Shown: positions 1 through 9,355, counted from the stretch's first letter. The stretch: DNA of 64,000 nucleotides from Paenibacillus xylaniclasticus (GCF_004001065.1 NZ_BIML01000017.1:1-64000), one strand, 5' to 3'. Program-made: numbers and translations. The notes: generated by a model not told the origin, from the letters alone.

Positions 1-54
1 CATTATTTTTTCTTTCTCGTCGTCGTTGGCGTTGTGCTCAGCGGCGACTTTTAT

Positions 55-84
55 AATATATCACAGCCATCTATAGGTTTGCAA
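55..84 (-). promoter_or_regulatory. strong rRNA-type promoter reading off the left edge
   Basis: On the minus strand a TTGCAA box (79-84) lies 18 bp upstream of TATATT (55-60). An A/T-rich UP-like stretch sits upstream (about 90-105), and AAAAGTCGCCGCTGAGC follows the -10 box. The AAGTCGC-type start region is typical of Bacillales rRNA promoters. In B. subtilis an rRNA operon follows bofA, so an rRNA operon is expected just beyond position 1. The rRNA itself is not in the window. The stretch 85-272 shows no gene I can support. Confidence 0.6.
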
Positions 85-272
85 GCACTTTTTAAAAAAA
101 ACATTCAGCACTCCATTTACCCCTATATCGTTCGTATCTCGAAGCACTTTAATACATGCTCAGTGTACGACCTAAGCCGCTCACGACAGGACTGTTACAG
201 CACATTCCACATCGCGCATCCACGGGGTATCTAGCCAATCTCAACTACAACCCAATCCCTTAATAAGTCCGC

Positions 273-536
273 TCAAAACAAGGTATAGCGCAATCCTACA
301 ATTAGCGCGATACCCGGTATACCAAGCACCATAACTGTACCGATCGTAGCGAAATTCAGCGGCACTTCCCATCCGTCGATCAAGCCCGAGTAATTGATCG
401 CATACAAACCAATCGCGGCCAATATTAGATGTAGCGCCAATCGCCGAATCCACTCAAGCGAGTAACGATTTCTTATCAGCACCAGAATTAAAGATATGGA
501 CGAGACAATTAGAACTGCTATCATAACGATCTTCAC
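273..536 (-). CDS. bofA: pro-sigma-K processing inhibitor BofA family protein
   Basis: This 87-residue membrane protein is predicted to restrain the SpoIVFB protease that activates sigma-K in the sporulating mother cell. It has two hydrophobic segments and the family's characteristic C-terminal half, VPLNFATIGTVMVLGIPGIA followed by a short hydrophobic tail. The start is GTG at 536, preceded by GGAGGGG seven bases upstream. The GTG overlaps the TGA stop of the upstream DUF2508 gene (GTGA), which suggests translational coupling. It follows recR and the DUF2508 gene, as bofA follows recR-yaaL in B. subtilis. Confidence 0.88.
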   Translation of the reverse strand: MKIVMIAVLIVSSISLILVLIRNRYSLEWIRRLALHLILAAIGLYAINYSGLIDGWEVPLNFATIGTVMVLGIPGIALIVGLRYTLF

Positions 537-826
537 TGCAGATCCCCTCCGATCCATGCCGGCCACTGTACAGACGTTAAAGACTTCGCTTTTCGTATTA
601 ACATGGTATACCGCTGCTCAGCAGCCATTAGATGATAAATGGCATAATCGATCTCGTTGGGCTCGACAACGTATTCGAAGAAACGGCATGCCGCCTGCCA
701 GTCTCGACGCGCCTCATCGATTTCTTTCTTAAGCTGCATCACATCATCGGAGACATGCCCAGTTTCTTTCCGTTCTTGATTCAGCCTCGACTTGACAACT
801 TGTATCCACGATAATAGCCTCTTCAC
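533..826 (-). CDS. DUF2508 (YaaL-like) family protein
   Basis: A small soluble protein of about 97 residues, mostly charged helix, containing EIDEARRDWQAACRFFEYV. This matches the DUF2508/YaaL family, which lies between recR and bofA in Bacillales. Its function is unknown. The start is taken as GTG at 826 with a G-rich SD just upstream. An in-frame extension to about 937 exists but has no SD and reads unlike the family. The stop overlaps the bofA start. Confidence 0.8.
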   Translation of the reverse strand: MKRLLSWIQVVKSRLNQERKETGHVSDDVMQLKKEIDEARRDWQAACRFFEYVVEPNEIDYAIYHLMAAEQRYTMLIRKAKSLTSVQWPAWIGGDLQ

Positions 827-974
827 TGACGTTCGCCCCCCGCTCGTCCGATTCCTTATCACCACAATGTATGTGTGAGGATAAAGCAATAGACCATGAA
901 CGGGGCGCCTCCATTCCTTCATCGCATTACTGAGCACACAAAAAAAACCAGGCGTTTATACGCCCGGTTGTTCA

Positions 975-1574
975 TTAGTTCAGTTCACGCCTGCCCTCAA
1001 GGGCTTTAGATAATGTCACCTCGTCTGCATACTCCAAATCCCCGCCGACCGGCAGACCGTGGGCGATGCGCGTAACACGTATGCCGAACGGCTTCACAAG
1101 CCGCGATAGATACATTGCCGTCGCTTCGCCCTCAATATTCGGGTTCGTCGCCATAATTAACTCCTGCACACGCTCATCACTAAGACGCCGCAGCAGCTCC
1201 GCGACCCGGATCTGGTCCGGCCCGATCCCCTCCATAGGAGAAATCGCGCCCTGCAGAACATGGTAATAGCCGTTATATTCCTTCGTCCGCTCCATGGCAA
1301 CCAAATCCTTGGACTCTTGGACGACGCAAATGACAGCTTGATCGCGGCTTTTGTCCTGGCATATTCTGCACGGATCAACATCGGTAATGTTGCAGCAGAC
1401 CGAGCAGTAATGCAAATTGCGTTTGACGCTGACGAGCGCCTTCGCGAAATCGATCACGTCATCCTCCTGCATCCGCAGTACATGGAATGCCAGTCTAGCT
1501 GCCGTCTTCGGCCCAATGCCTGGGAGACGAGTAAACGCATCGATCAATTTGGCTATCGGCTCGGGATAATACAT
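975..1574 (-). CDS. recR: recombination mediator protein RecR
   Basis: A 199-residue recombination protein that acts with RecO and RecF to load RecA on gapped DNA. The N-terminal helix-hairpin-helix contains [16 protein letters not shown]. The zinc-finger cysteines are at about 57, 60, 69 and 72, followed by a Toprim domain ([10 protein letters not shown], then [12 protein letters not shown]). Length is normal for the family. The start is ATG 1574, preceded by AGAGAGGAGAAC; an upstream in-frame ATG would add 25 atypical residues. It lies downstream of the ybaB gene and is probably co-transcribed from dnaX. Confidence 0.97.
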   Translation of the reverse strand: MYYPEPIAKLIDAFTRLPGIGPKTAARLAFHVLRMQEDDVIDFAKALVSVKRNLHYCSVCCNITDVDPCRICQDKSRDQAVICVVQESKDLVAMERTKEYNGYYHVLQGAISPMEGIGPDQIRVAELLRRLSDERVQELIMATNPNIEGEATAMYLSRLVKPFGIRVTRIAHGLPVGGDLEYADEVTLSKALEGRRELN

Positions 1575-1655
1575 GAACACGTTCTCCTCTCTGAACACGT
1601 CAAACGGCCTGCCGGTCGCAGGATGCGGGTCCGACAGGCCGCCTATCATGATGAC

Positions 1656-1687
1656 GCTGTAAGCCTATAATGCTGTAAGCCTATAAT
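1656..1687. repeat. perfect tandem duplication, 2 x 16 bp
   Basis: GCTGTAAGCCTATAAT occurs twice head to tail (1656-1671 and 1672-1687). It begins immediately after the ybaB stop codon on the minus strand. It lies outside coding sequence and upstream of recR. It looks like a recent slippage duplication. Confidence 0.9.
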
Positions 1688-1999
1688 TTAGAACAGGCCT
1701 GGAATTTTCATACCACCCGTATATTTGCCCATATCTTCATTCGCCATTTCCTCTGCTTTGGAGAGCGCATCATTAACCGCCGTCATGACGAGATCCTGAA
1801 GCATTTCGATATCGTCTGGATCGACAGCCTCTGGCTTGATGTTAATCGACAAAATTTGTTTATGGCCGCTTGCTTTAACGGTCACAACACCGCCGCCCGC
1901 AGAGCCTTCAACCGTTTTGTTGCCGAGCTCCTCTTGTGCTTTGAGCATTTGCTCCTGCATTTTCTTAACTTGACGCATCATATGCTGCATATTTGTCAT
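1688..1999 (-). CDS. YbaB/EbfC family nucleoid-associated protein
   Basis: A 103-residue DNA-binding protein of the YbaB/EbfC family, whose members form dimers that coat DNA. It has a Met/Gln/Lys-rich N-terminal coiled coil ([19 protein letters not shown]), then [18 protein letters not shown] and a C-terminal [16 protein letters not shown] segment. ATG 1999 is preferred because GGGGTG lies six bases upstream; alternative starts add only three residues. The dnaX-ybaB-recR order is strongly conserved in bacteria. Confidence 0.93.
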   Translation of the reverse strand: MTNMQHMMRQVKKMQEQMLKAQEELGNKTVEGSAGGGVVTVKASGHKQILSINIKPEAVDPDDIEMLQDLVMTAVNDALSKAEEMANEDMGKYTGGMKIPGLF

Positions 2000-2039
2000 C
2001 TTCATCACCCCATAAGAAATATAGATACCGCTATTCTAC

Positions 2040-3833
2040 CTAATCGCGCTTCAGCTCGACAAGCTGATCTCCGAACATTTTGAATGCTTCCTCTACCCAT
2101 TCCGGCCTTTCTGCAGGTTCATCGCCCTCAGGCTCGAGCTGCAAAGCCTCTGTAGCTGGACTACCTGCTCCGCTTTCGGATGCCGCCTGCCAGTCCTTCA
2201 TCATGACAGTTGCCAGCTTGATCGGCCTGCCGAACACCTGGTTAAGCACATGCTCGATCAACTCTCGGTTCGCAGGCCTCTCTGTCGTCTCACGATGCAT
2301 CATGCTTTTGAACGCGACAAGAACCGTCTCATCCGCTGCCGATACAGGCTCGCCATCGACGAGCCAAGCGTGCACCGTGATCTTCGTCTCCTTCACACGC
2401 TGCAGCAACTCGCCCCAACGCATTCGAATTTGAGTGATGGCTTGTCCATTCATCGCTGCGACGAAAGGCTCCAGCTTCGGCTTTCCGATTGTACCAAGTC
2501 CCGACCCGCCTGCAGAACCAAAAGCATTGCGCTTGCCGCCCCGACGATTCGCTCCACCTGTCGATTGGCTTCCTGACGACGAGCTAACTCCATCACCCAT
2601 TCCCGCCGGAATGCCGTTGAGAAGCAGCTGCTCCAGCTTCTTCTCCAGCATTTCGACCTGACGCTGAAGCCGAATTACTTCACCGCCAGATGCCTCCTGC
2701 GAAGCAGAAGCAGAAGTACCACTAGAACGCTCGATCGCCTCTCCATGCTCACCCATCGTACAGAGCTTCATAAGCGCCACCTCGAACAACGTCTGCGGCT
2801 GCAGTGCATGCTTCATCTCCGTCTGATAACGATTAAGAACATCGATCATCCGGAACAGCCGCTCCGCGCTGAAGGCTTCCGCCATCTCGCGAAACCGACC
2901 CTCGTCAACGATTCGCTCCGCTTGTGCTCCGCTATTCGGAGCAAGCTTAAGCACAAGCAGATCGCGGAAGTAATAGATAAAATTCTCCATACACTTCTCC
3001 GCGCTCTTGCCTGCCTGCATCAACCCCTCAACCAACGGAAGGATAGCTCCGGCATTCCGATCTCGAACCGCCTCTGCCAGCTGCGCGAACTGCTCTGCAG
3101 CCAAGCCTCCGGTAACATCGATGGCCCCTTCCAGCGTAATCCTCTCTCCGCCGAAAGCCGCCGACTGCTCCAGCAGACTTATAGCGTCGCGCATACCGCC
3201 TTCGGACAGCCTCGCGATGTAAGACAGCGCTTCGTCTTCCGCTTGAATGCCTTCTTCCTGACAAATAAGCCGTAACCGTTCAGTCTGCTCCTCCAACGAT
3301 ACCTGCCGGAAATCAAACCGCTGACAACGGGATATAATGGTCGGCAATAGCTTATGAGGCTCCGTCGTTGCCAAGATGAATATGACATGCCCCGGCGGCT
3401 CCTCCAGCGTCTTCAACAGCGCATTGAAAGCTTCCGTCGTCAACATATGCACTTCATCAATTATATACACTTTATAGCGAACCTCGGACGGGGCATAACG
3501 AACTTTGTCGCGGATTTCGCGAATTTCGTCAATCCCTCGATTGGAAGCGGCATCAATCTCGACGACATCCATCACCGTACCCGCTGTAATGCCGACACAT
3601 GCGTCGCATTCATTACAAGGCTCCGGCGCCGGTCCGCGTTCGCAGTTTATTGCTTTGGCCAGAATCTTGGCTGCGCTCGTCTTGCCTGTGCCGCGCGGTC
3701 CGTTGAATAGATAGGCATGAGAAACGCGGTTCTCTCGTATCGCGTTCTGCAGCGTCTGAATGATGTGCCGTTGTCCGACCATGTCACGGAACGTCTGGGG
3801 ACGCCAAGCTCGGTATAAGGCTATGTGAGACAT
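2040..3833 (-). CDS. dnaX: DNA polymerase III subunits gamma/tau
   Basis: A 597-residue AAA+ clamp-loader subunit. The N-terminus, LYRAWRPQTF, is diagnostic. Walker A GPRGTGKT is at about 45-52. A zinc-binding cluster (CERGPAPEPCNECDAC) follows, then the DEVHMLT Walker B box and the SRCQRFDF sensor region. The C-terminal third is low in conservation, as expected for the tau part. The start is ATG 3833 with AAAGGA upstream; the in-frame ATG at 3860 has no SD. I do not see a slippery heptamer that would generate a separate gamma form. The SRP RNA lies upstream. Confidence 0.97.
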   Translation of the reverse strand: MSHIALYRAWRPQTFRDMVGQRHIIQTLQNAIRENRVSHAYLFNGPRGTGKTSAAKILAKAINCERGPAPEPCNECDACVGITAGTVMDVVEIDAASNRGIDEIREIRDKVRYAPSEVRYKVYIIDEVHMLTTEAFNALLKTLEEPPGHVIFILATTEPHKLLPTIISRCQRFDFRQVSLEEQTERLRLICQEEGIQAEDEALSYIARLSEGGMRDAISLLEQSAAFGGERITLEGAIDVTGGLAAEQFAQLAEAVRDRNAGAILPLVEGLMQAGKSAEKCMENFIYYFRDLLVLKLAPNSGAQAERIVDEGRFREMAEAFSAERLFRMIDVLNRYQTEMKHALQPQTLFEVALMKLCTMGEHGEAIERSSGTSASASQEASGGEVIRLQRQVEMLEKKLEQLLLNGIPAGMGDGVSSSSGSQSTGGANRRGGKRNAFGSAGGSGLGTIGKPKLEPFVAAMNGQAITQIRMRWGELLQRVKETKITVHAWLVDGEPVSAADETVLVAFKSMMHRETTERPANRELIEHVLNQVFGRPIKLATVMMKDWQAASESGAGSPATEALQLEPEGDEPAERPEWVEEAFKMFGDQLVELKRD

Positions 3834-3937
3834 GCGGACCCGTCCTTTCTGCAATGACATTTCGATCCGATTATTCCATTATACACGAACCCTCGCAGCA
3901 ACAAAACAAACATTATGCCGGCAAAAGCTGTGTAACA

Positions 3938-3987
3938 AAAAAATCCGGCTGCGTTAAGAACGATTCCATCATTCTTAACGCGCCGGA
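3938..3987 (-). terminator. terminator of the SRP RNA
   Basis: On the minus strand an inverted repeat built on GCGTTAAGAA / TTCTTAACGC, extended by CCGG arms, is followed by ATTTTTTTG. It closes the SRP RNA transcript before dnaX. Confidence 0.88.
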
Positions 3988-3989
3988 CC

Positions 3990-4276
3990 TGCTCATGCTA
4001 TGTGGGAACCGTGCACCTGCCCTCGATACATGTGATCCGGGCGGCATCCTTGCTCCCAACTCGAGCCAGGCACTCCCCCAACACATGGACGTGTCTGCTT
4101 ACGGCTGCTTCCTTCCGGACCTGACCGGGTTCACAGATGCCCATTGCGAGGGACCCAACTGTCAACATTGTTCGCAAGTGCCAAACCCCGCATCACATAA
4201 CCTCAAGCAGGAATTCAACCTCGCTATAGCGGATTGCGAGTTACAGGGCACCGCTACCTCCCCGTCTAGCACGGTA
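3990..4276 (-). ncRNA. ffs: signal recognition particle RNA, long Gram-positive type
   Basis: This is the RNA scaffold of the signal recognition particle. The minus strand carries the S-domain hallmark GGTCAGGTCCGGAAGGAAGC (revcomp of about 4107-4126). The 5' Alu-type region contains GGGGAGGTAGCGGTGCCCTG, typical of the 270-nt Bacillales RNA. The 5' end fits a start about seven bases after the -10 box at 4283-4288. The 3' end is approximate, between about 3990 and 4010, just before the terminator stem. It lies upstream of dnaX, as scr does in B. subtilis. Confidence 0.95.
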
Positions 4277-4282
4277 AAACTA

Positions 4283-4311
4283 AGTATAGACCATTCGGAA
4301 CCAAAGCGCAA
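4283..4311 (-). promoter_or_regulatory. sigma-A promoter of the SRP RNA
   Basis: The -35 box TTGCGC (4306-4311) and -10 box TATACT (4283-4288) are separated by 17 bp on the minus strand. Transcription would start at about 4276. Confidence 0.75.
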
Positions 4312-4354
4312 CTGCTTAGAAAAAGTTACATAACGATTTTTCAGCAGCAAGCAG

Positions 4355-4798
4355 CTATGGTGCAATATTAACATTTACATCGTAACGCGGCATGTTATAC
4401 CGAACCATGGCTTCTGCTTGATTCTTGATCCCTTTTCTCTCGATGGCACTCAATCCCGATACCGGGTAGATCGTGACCACCATCTTGGAGCCTTCCACTG
4501 CAATACGCGTATGGTCGACCCCCCTGATTGTACGCAGCTTCTGGTCGACGAAATCAGTATCATTCTTAATCGTCAAGCTATGCGGCGAGTTAGGCAATGA
4601 CGGATTCGTATTCGTTAACCCCATATAACCGTCATGGCCGTAATGCTGAGCCTTCATCTTATGATCATATTTGCCGCTTCCTCCCCCGCAGCCCGCCGCA
4701 AGCAGTAACACAGCAGCAATGAGAAGCCCCGGAAGAAGCCGACCAGCAAGTCTGATACGCAAACGAGAGCGAAGCCGTTTATACATGCTGCGAAGCAT
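4355..4798 (-). CDS. YhcN/YlaJ-type sporulation lipoprotein
   Basis: A 147-residue lipoprotein. A basic N-terminus is followed by a hydrophobic segment and a lipobox ending LLAAGCGGG. The mature part contains DFVDQKLRTIRGVDHTRIAV and a C-terminal MVVTIYPVSGL block. This resembles the YhcN/YlaJ spore lipoprotein family, whose exact role is unclear. The start is ATG 4798 with GGGAGG nine bases upstream. That SD is the 3' arm of the rpmE terminator stem. Expression is expected in sporulation, but no sporulation promoter was resolved. Confidence 0.8.
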   Translation of the reverse strand: MLRSMYKRLRSRLRIRLAGRLLPGLLIAAVLLLAAGCGGGSGKYDHKMKAQHYGHDGYMGLTNTNPSLPNSPHSLTIKNDTDFVDQKLRTIRGVDHTRIAVEGSKMVVTIYPVSGLSAIERKGIKNQAEAMVRYNMPRYDVNVNIAP

Positions 4799-4801
4799 AA
4801 C

Positions 4802-4840
4802 AAAAAACCTCCCTTCCATCCATAGGATGGCTGAGGGAGG
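4802..4840 (-). terminator. rpmE terminator that contains the next gene's SD
   Basis: On the minus strand CCTCCC and CCATCC pair with GGATGG and GGGAGG around a TAT loop, followed by TTTTTTG. The GGGAGG arm is also the only SD-like sequence before the lipoprotein start at 4798. Confidence 0.85.
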
Positions 4841-4871
4841 CTGTTGTATTCTGCCAATTTCAGACAGAATA

Positions 4872-5069
4872 TTAGATACCGTATTTCTTTTTGAATCTGT
4901 CCACGCGGCCGCCTGCATCAACAAACTTCTGTTTGCCAGTGAAGAACGGGTGGCATACGGAGCAAATCTCGACACGAAGGTTCGGTTTGATCGAACCCGT
5001 CTCGAACGTGTTACCGCAAGCACACGTTGCCGTAGTTACGTGGTACGTCGGATGAATACCTTGTTTCAT
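4872..5069 (-). CDS. rpmE: ribosomal protein bL31, zinc-binding form
   Basis: A 65-residue large-subunit ribosomal protein. The four zinc ligands occur as CAC and CSVC ([20 protein letters not shown]), marking the zinc-containing form. The paralogue lacking these cysteines is induced in zinc starvation in Bacillus. The start is ATG 5069 (MKQGIHP), with an SD-like AGAGG about a dozen bases upstream. It ends in its own terminator. It follows rho and a radical SAM gene, similar to the rho-rpmE order in B. subtilis. Confidence 0.97.
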   Translation of the reverse strand: MKQGIHPTYHVTTATCACGNTFETGSIKPNLRVEICSVCHPFFTGKQKFVDAGGRVDRFKKKYGI

Positions 5070-5215
5070 CGTCTGTTCACCTCTTTCCGCCCTGGATTGC
5101 ATGCGAACCCAGAGTAAATTACACACAAGCATGATTATAGCATGGGCGATTCGCCGCGCGCAATGACATATATGCCCTGTTCATAAAAGCCTCGAATTGC
5201 AAATACAACCGTATA

Positions 5216-6478
5216 TTAAGAACGGACACGGCGAAGCTCATGCGGCGGCACATGTGTATAAGAGCCGATAACGACGTCTGGCAGCTCTTCTCGATAAATT
5301 TCCAGCATTTGCTTCATACCATAAATTTCTCCCTGTGCCTTCGGGATGAGCTCCAGATAGCTTTCCGGGTCGATATTCAGATTGCGCATTTGAATCATTC
5401 TTAATCCCGTCCGCTTCGCGAAGCCGATCATCGCCTCGATCTCTTCCTCACGGTCGGTGACACCTGGGAAAATCAAATAGTTAATCGAGGTGTAAACCCC
5501 CTGCTTCGATGCATACGTAAGCGACTTCTCAACATTAGCAAGCGTGTATGCGCGCGGCTTATAATATGCATTATAGTGGTCATCCAGCGCACTAATCGTA
5601 CTGACGCGCATTAAATCTAGACCAGCATCCACAATGCCCCGAATATGGTCGGATAGACCCGCATTCGTATTAATGTTGATGTAGCCCATCGAAGTACGGC
5701 GGCGCACCTCTTTGATCGCTTCGATAATGATTTTCGCTTGGGTGGACGGCTCACCCTCACAGCCTTGGCCGAAGCTGATTATCGCATCCGGCGTAACGAG
5801 CTGCTCCATCATCACCTGTACAACCTCTTCGACGGTCGGCCTGAAGTTCATACGTGTCTGCGGCGCCACGAAGCCGCTGTCGTCCGGCTGTTCAGAGATG
5901 CAGCCGTAGCACCCTGCATTGCAGGAATACGATACCGGAACGGCGCCTTCCCATCGCTGCAGAAACGTATTGGAGGAGGTGAGACATTCATAGCCGAGCG
6001 CACAGTTGGACAAATGCTTATACAACCGATTATCCGGATAGCGGCTTGTTAACTGCTCGACCCCTTTGGCTACAGCCCGGCGGTCGCAATTGAGCGGATT
6101 CCATCGTTCCGGATCATCCGTCGCTTCGGCCGCGACATAGAATTGTCCATCCTTCCATACGACCGCCGTGTAGCCGAACAATGGAAACTTTTCATTCTTA
6201 TCAGTCTTCATATAAGATGGGATGTTCAATCGGGTATAGCCTTGCGGCAGCAGGGCTCCGACCGCCTGAACATCGCCAGGCAATACCGCCATTTGACCCG
6301 TCCTTGGATCAAGGCCAATCGGACGCGTATTCGGCAGCCCGACAAGCGTCGCGCCTTCTGGAAGCGGAATAAGCTCGTCCTCCATCAACTCCACGACCAT
6401 ATCGCCGCTGCGGCCAAGGCCAATCCAGCTTGGATGGTCAAACACTTGACCCTTGGCGTCTGCATAAACGAGATTCAT
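5216..6478 (-). CDS. radical SAM protein of unknown function
   Basis: A 420-residue protein. Residues 1-170 form an uncharacterised N-terminal region. The radical SAM domain then carries the [4Fe-4S] motif CNAGCYGC (C186, C190, C193). It is followed by SFGQGCEGEPSTQ, which resembles the glycine-rich SAM-binding strand, and NTNAGLSDHIRGIVDAGLD. There is no obvious SPASM or B12 domain, so a reaction cannot be assigned. The start is ATG 6478 with AGGAGG upstream. It sits 18 bp after rho and is probably co-transcribed. This gene is not between rho and rpmE in B. subtilis as I know it. Confidence 0.82.
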   Translation of the reverse strand: MNLVYADAKGQVFDHPSWIGLGRSGDMVVELMEDELIPLPEGATLVGLPNTRPIGLDPRTGQMAVLPGDVQAVGALLPQGYTRLNIPSYMKTDKNEKFPLFGYTAVVWKDGQFYVAAEATDDPERWNPLNCDRRAVAKGVEQLTSRYPDNRLYKHLSNCALGYECLTSSNTFLQRWEGAVPVSYSCNAGCYGCISEQPDDSGFVAPQTRMNFRPTVEEVVQVMMEQLVTPDAIISFGQGCEGEPSTQAKIIIEAIKEVRRRTSMGYININTNAGLSDHIRGIVDAGLDLMRVSTISALDDHYNAYYKPRAYTLANVEKSLTYASKQGVYTSINYLIFPGVTDREEEIEAMIGFAKRTGLRMIQMRNLNIDPESYLELIPKAQGEIYGMKQMLEIYREELPDVVIGSYTHVPPHELRRVRS

Positions 6479-6496
6479 GGTGTCCTCCTAATGGCT

Positions 6497-7858
6497 TTAT
6501 TCGCGCGGTGCCGCACTTTGGCGGGCTGCAGGTCTGCGGCTCGCAGCGCTCGCGCTTACACTGCCGGTGCTGCTTGGGGTATTCGTGCCGCTGGCGGGAG
6601 CGCTCGAGAACGATGAGGTATCAAGAGACATAAGAAACTCTTCGTTCGTCTTCGAATCGGCAAGCTTCTTCAAGAAGCTGTCGACAAACTCCATCGAATC
6701 GTTCATGCTTTTGCGAATCGCCCACACCTTGTCGAGCTCTTCCTTCGTCAGCAGCATTTCCTCGCGACGGGTACCGGAACGACGAATGTCGAGAGCCGGA
6801 AATATTCGTCTTTCGGCCAAGCGGCGGTCCAAATGCAGCTCCATATTGCCTGTACCTTTAAATTCTTCATAAATAACGTCGTCCATTCTCGAGCCGGTAT
6901 CTACGAGCGCTGTCGCCAGAATGGTCAGACTTCCGCCCTCCTCTACATTGCGGGCAGAACCGAAAAACCGTTTCGGACGATGGAATGCAGCCGGATCTAT
7001 ACCGCCGCTTAGCGTCCGTCCTGACGGCGGAATAACAAGGTTGTAAGCACGGGCAAGACGTGTAATGCTATCAAGCAAAATGACTACGTCCTTCTTGCTC
7101 TCCACGAGACGAAGCGCGCGCTCAAGAACAAGCTCCGCGACTTTAATATGATTCTCTGGCAGCTCGTCGAATGTAGAAGCAACAACTTCCCCTTTGACCG
7201 AACGCTGCATGTCCGTTACTTCCTCCGGTCTTTCGTCAATGAGCAGTACAAACAGCTCGATATCCGGATGGTTGTGCGATATACTGTTGGCAATCTCCTT
7301 AAGCAGCAGCGTCTTACCGGCCTTTGGAGGAGCTACGATCAAACCGCGCTGTCCAAGTCCAACCGGCGCAAGCAAATCCATAATTCGAGTTGATAGCTTG
7401 TTAGGGGCCATTTCCAAAACCAATTTCTTCTCAGGGAAAAGAGGAGTAAGGGCGGGAAAATGAAGACGTTCAGCAGCCGTTTCAGGGTTCTCTCCGTTAA
7501 CCGCGTTAACTTGAAGCAGGCCATAATACCGCTCGTTTTCCTTAGGCGGACGGCATTTGCCGGATACAAGATCGCCAGAGCGAAGATCGAATCTGCGAAT
7601 CTGGGACTGCGAAATATAAATATCCTCGTTGCTGCTGGAGTAATTGATCGGACGCAGAAATCCAAAACCATCAGGCAAAATATCTAGTATACCTTGCATG
7701 AAGAAAAATCCGCTCTTCTCCGCTTGAGCCCGCAATATTGCAAAAATCAGTTCCTTCTTCTTGAATTGACCATAATAAGGGATCTGGTACTGCTTCGCAA
7801 GCTTATACAGATCGGTCAACTTCATCTCTTCCAGATCTGCGATCTGAAGATCTGTCAT
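6497..7858 (-). CDS. rho: transcription termination factor Rho
   Basis: A 453-residue hexameric RNA helicase that terminates transcription. The N-terminal Rho domain contains [19 protein letters not shown]. The RNA-binding cold-shock region contains [10 protein letters not shown]. Walker [10 protein letters not shown] is at about 175-183 and Walker B is [16 protein letters not shown]. The C-terminus carries a Ser/Ala/Pro-rich tail of about 35 residues (after ETNEEFL-type sequence) that is probably disordered. The start is ATG 7858 with a weak GGTGAG SD. It lies downstream of murA and upstream of rpmE. Confidence 0.97.
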   Translation of the reverse strand: MTDLQIADLEEMKLTDLYKLAKQYQIPYYGQFKKKELIFAILRAQAEKSGFFFMQGILDILPDGFGFLRPINYSSSNEDIYISQSQIRRFDLRSGDLVSGKCRPPKENERYYGLLQVNAVNGENPETAAERLHFPALTPLFPEKKLVLEMAPNKLSTRIMDLLAPVGLGQRGLIVAPPKAGKTLLLKEIANSISHNHPDIELFVLLIDERPEEVTDMQRSVKGEVVASTFDELPENHIKVAELVLERALRLVESKKDVVILLDSITRLARAYNLVIPPSGRTLSGGIDPAAFHRPKRFFGSARNVEEGGSLTILATALVDTGSRMDDVIYEEFKGTGNMELHLDRRLAERRIFPALDIRRSGTRREEMLLTKEELDKVWAIRKSMNDSMEFVDSFLKKLADSKTNEEFLMSLDTSSFSSAPASGTNTPSSTGSVSASAASRRPAARQSAAPRE

Positions 7859-7972
7859 AATCTCACCACACTATTAGATTTTGCTTACCAGCATTGCCGG
7901 AATTGACGAGCGCTATTCCGCTAAGCAGCAAAATAGCGCCGCAGTCCCGTAAAATCAAACTTTCGTTATTAC

Positions 7973-9235
7973 TTAAGATACCGTCTCCCGCCAAATATCA
8001 GCGCCAAGCCGGCGTAAATTGTCTACTAGATTATCATAACCGCGGTCGATGTATTCCACTCCGCTCACTTCCGTAATGCCGTCTGAAACGGTTAGTCCCG
8101 CAATAACAAGAGCAGCGCCAGCCCGCAAGTCGGTCGCATGCACTTTAGCCGCGCTGAGCGGCCCACCCTCGATAATGGCCGAACGGCCCTCAACGCGAAT
8201 GTTCGCACCCATCATCTGCAGCTCCGGGACGTGCTTAAACCGATTACCGTAAATATAGTCAGACAGCACGCTTATGCCGTTCGCCTGCGTGAGCAAGCTC
8301 GTCATCGGCGACTGCAGATCGGTGGCAAAGCCCGGATACACAAGTGCCTTCACATCGACGGCTTGATATGGGGCATCAGCGGAAGCAAAGATGCGGATAG
8401 CATCATCAAGCTCTTCTACCGAAGCACCCATCTCACGAAGCTTCGCCGTTACAGCCTCCATATGTTTCGGAATGACACCCCCCACGGTCACATCGCCGCG
8501 CGTCGCAGCCGCCATTATCATGTAAGTACCTGCTTGAATTCGGTCCGGAATAATGGAATGCCGACAGCCATGCAGCCGCTCTACCCCTTCAATCCGAATC
8601 GTCTCGGTTCCAGCGCCTTTTATTCTGGCCCCCATCGCATTAAGCAGCATTGCAACATCGATGATCTCAGGCTCTTTGGCCGCATTCTCAATAATGGTAG
8701 AGCCTTTGGCTCTAGATGCCGCAAGCATAATATTGATCGTTGCGCCTACGCTGACAAGATCCAAATAAATTTTCGCTCCGCGCAGCTCCTTCGCCGTAAT
8801 GCGCATAGCCCCATGTTCGTTCGTAACAGTTGCTCCAAGCGCTTCGAAGCCTTTAATATGCTGATCAATCGGGCGCGGCTCGAAGTTACAGCCTCCGGGA
8901 AGGCCAATTACAGCCTCGCCAAACCGGCCCAGAAGCGCCCCCATCAAATAATAAGATGCGCGCAGCAGCTTTACTTTACCATTAGGCATCGCTACTGACT
9001 GCAAATTGGACGGATCAATACGAATCGTATCGTCTTCTCGTTCGACTACCGCCCCAAGATCCCGTAAAATTTCACTATATACAGCAACGTCGCTAATCGC
9101 GGGTAAGTTATCAAGCGTAACTTCCGATTCTGCCAAGATGGCAGCCGGAAGCAGTGCAACCGCACTATTCTTGGCTCCGCTAATTTGGACTTCACCATGA
9201 AGCGGACGCCCACCGCGTATCATCAACTTCTCCAT
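7973..9235 (-). CDS. murA: UDP-N-acetylglucosamine 1-carboxyvinyltransferase
   Basis: A 420-residue enzyme catalysing the first committed step of peptidoglycan precursor synthesis, enolpyruvyl transfer to UDP-GlcNAc. K22 lies in GAKNSA and the catalytic cysteine C116 lies in [12 protein letters not shown], so it should be fosfomycin-sensitive. Firmicutes usually have two copies. Its position between spo0F and rho corresponds to murZ (murAB) of B. subtilis, though fbaA, the transaldolase gene and glpX found there are absent here. The start is ATG 9235 (MEKLMIRGG) with GGGGAGGAA upstream. Confidence 0.95.
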   Translation of the reverse strand: MEKLMIRGGRPLHGEVQISGAKNSAVALLPAAILAESEVTLDNLPAISDVAVYSEILRDLGAVVEREDDTIRIDPSNLQSVAMPNGKVKLLRASYYLMGALLGRFGEAVIGLPGGCNFEPRPIDQHIKGFEALGATVTNEHGAMRITAKELRGAKIYLDLVSVGATINIMLAASRAKGSTIIENAAKEPEIIDVAMLLNAMGARIKGAGTETIRIEGVERLHGCRHSIIPDRIQAGTYMIMAAATRGDVTVGGVIPKHMEAVTAKLREMGASVEELDDAIRIFASADAPYQAVDVKALVYPGFATDLQSPMTSLLTQANGISVLSDYIYGNRFKHVPELQMMGANIRVEGRSAIIEGGPLSAAKVHATDLRAGAALVIAGLTVSDGITEVSGVEYIDRGYDNLVDNLRRLGADIWRETVS

Positions 9236-9322
9236 GCTCTTAACCAATTCCTCCCCGTCAGAAGCGCAACTAACAAACAACCGCTTCAGCTGGTGTTCAA
9301 ACAATGCTATAGATAACACAAA

Positions 9323-9355
9323 TCTCTCCTAACGAATCAACATCTGCAGGAGAGA
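9323..9355 (-). promoter_or_regulatory. inverted repeat in the murA leader
   Basis: TCTCTCCT (9348-9355 on the minus strand) pairs with AGGAGAGA (9323-9330) across a 17-base loop, between a TGCTATAAT extended -10 box (about 9377-9385) and the murA start. It could be a leader stem-loop. No T-run follows, so it is not a standard terminator. Confidence 0.4.

Noticed and set aside
3854-4374. Open frames on both strands over the SRP RNA
   Set aside because: The stretch is explained by the SRP RNA, its promoter and its terminator.
8138-8998. 286-codon plus-strand frame opposite murA
   Set aside because: Antisense to murA with no SD and no protein-like motifs.
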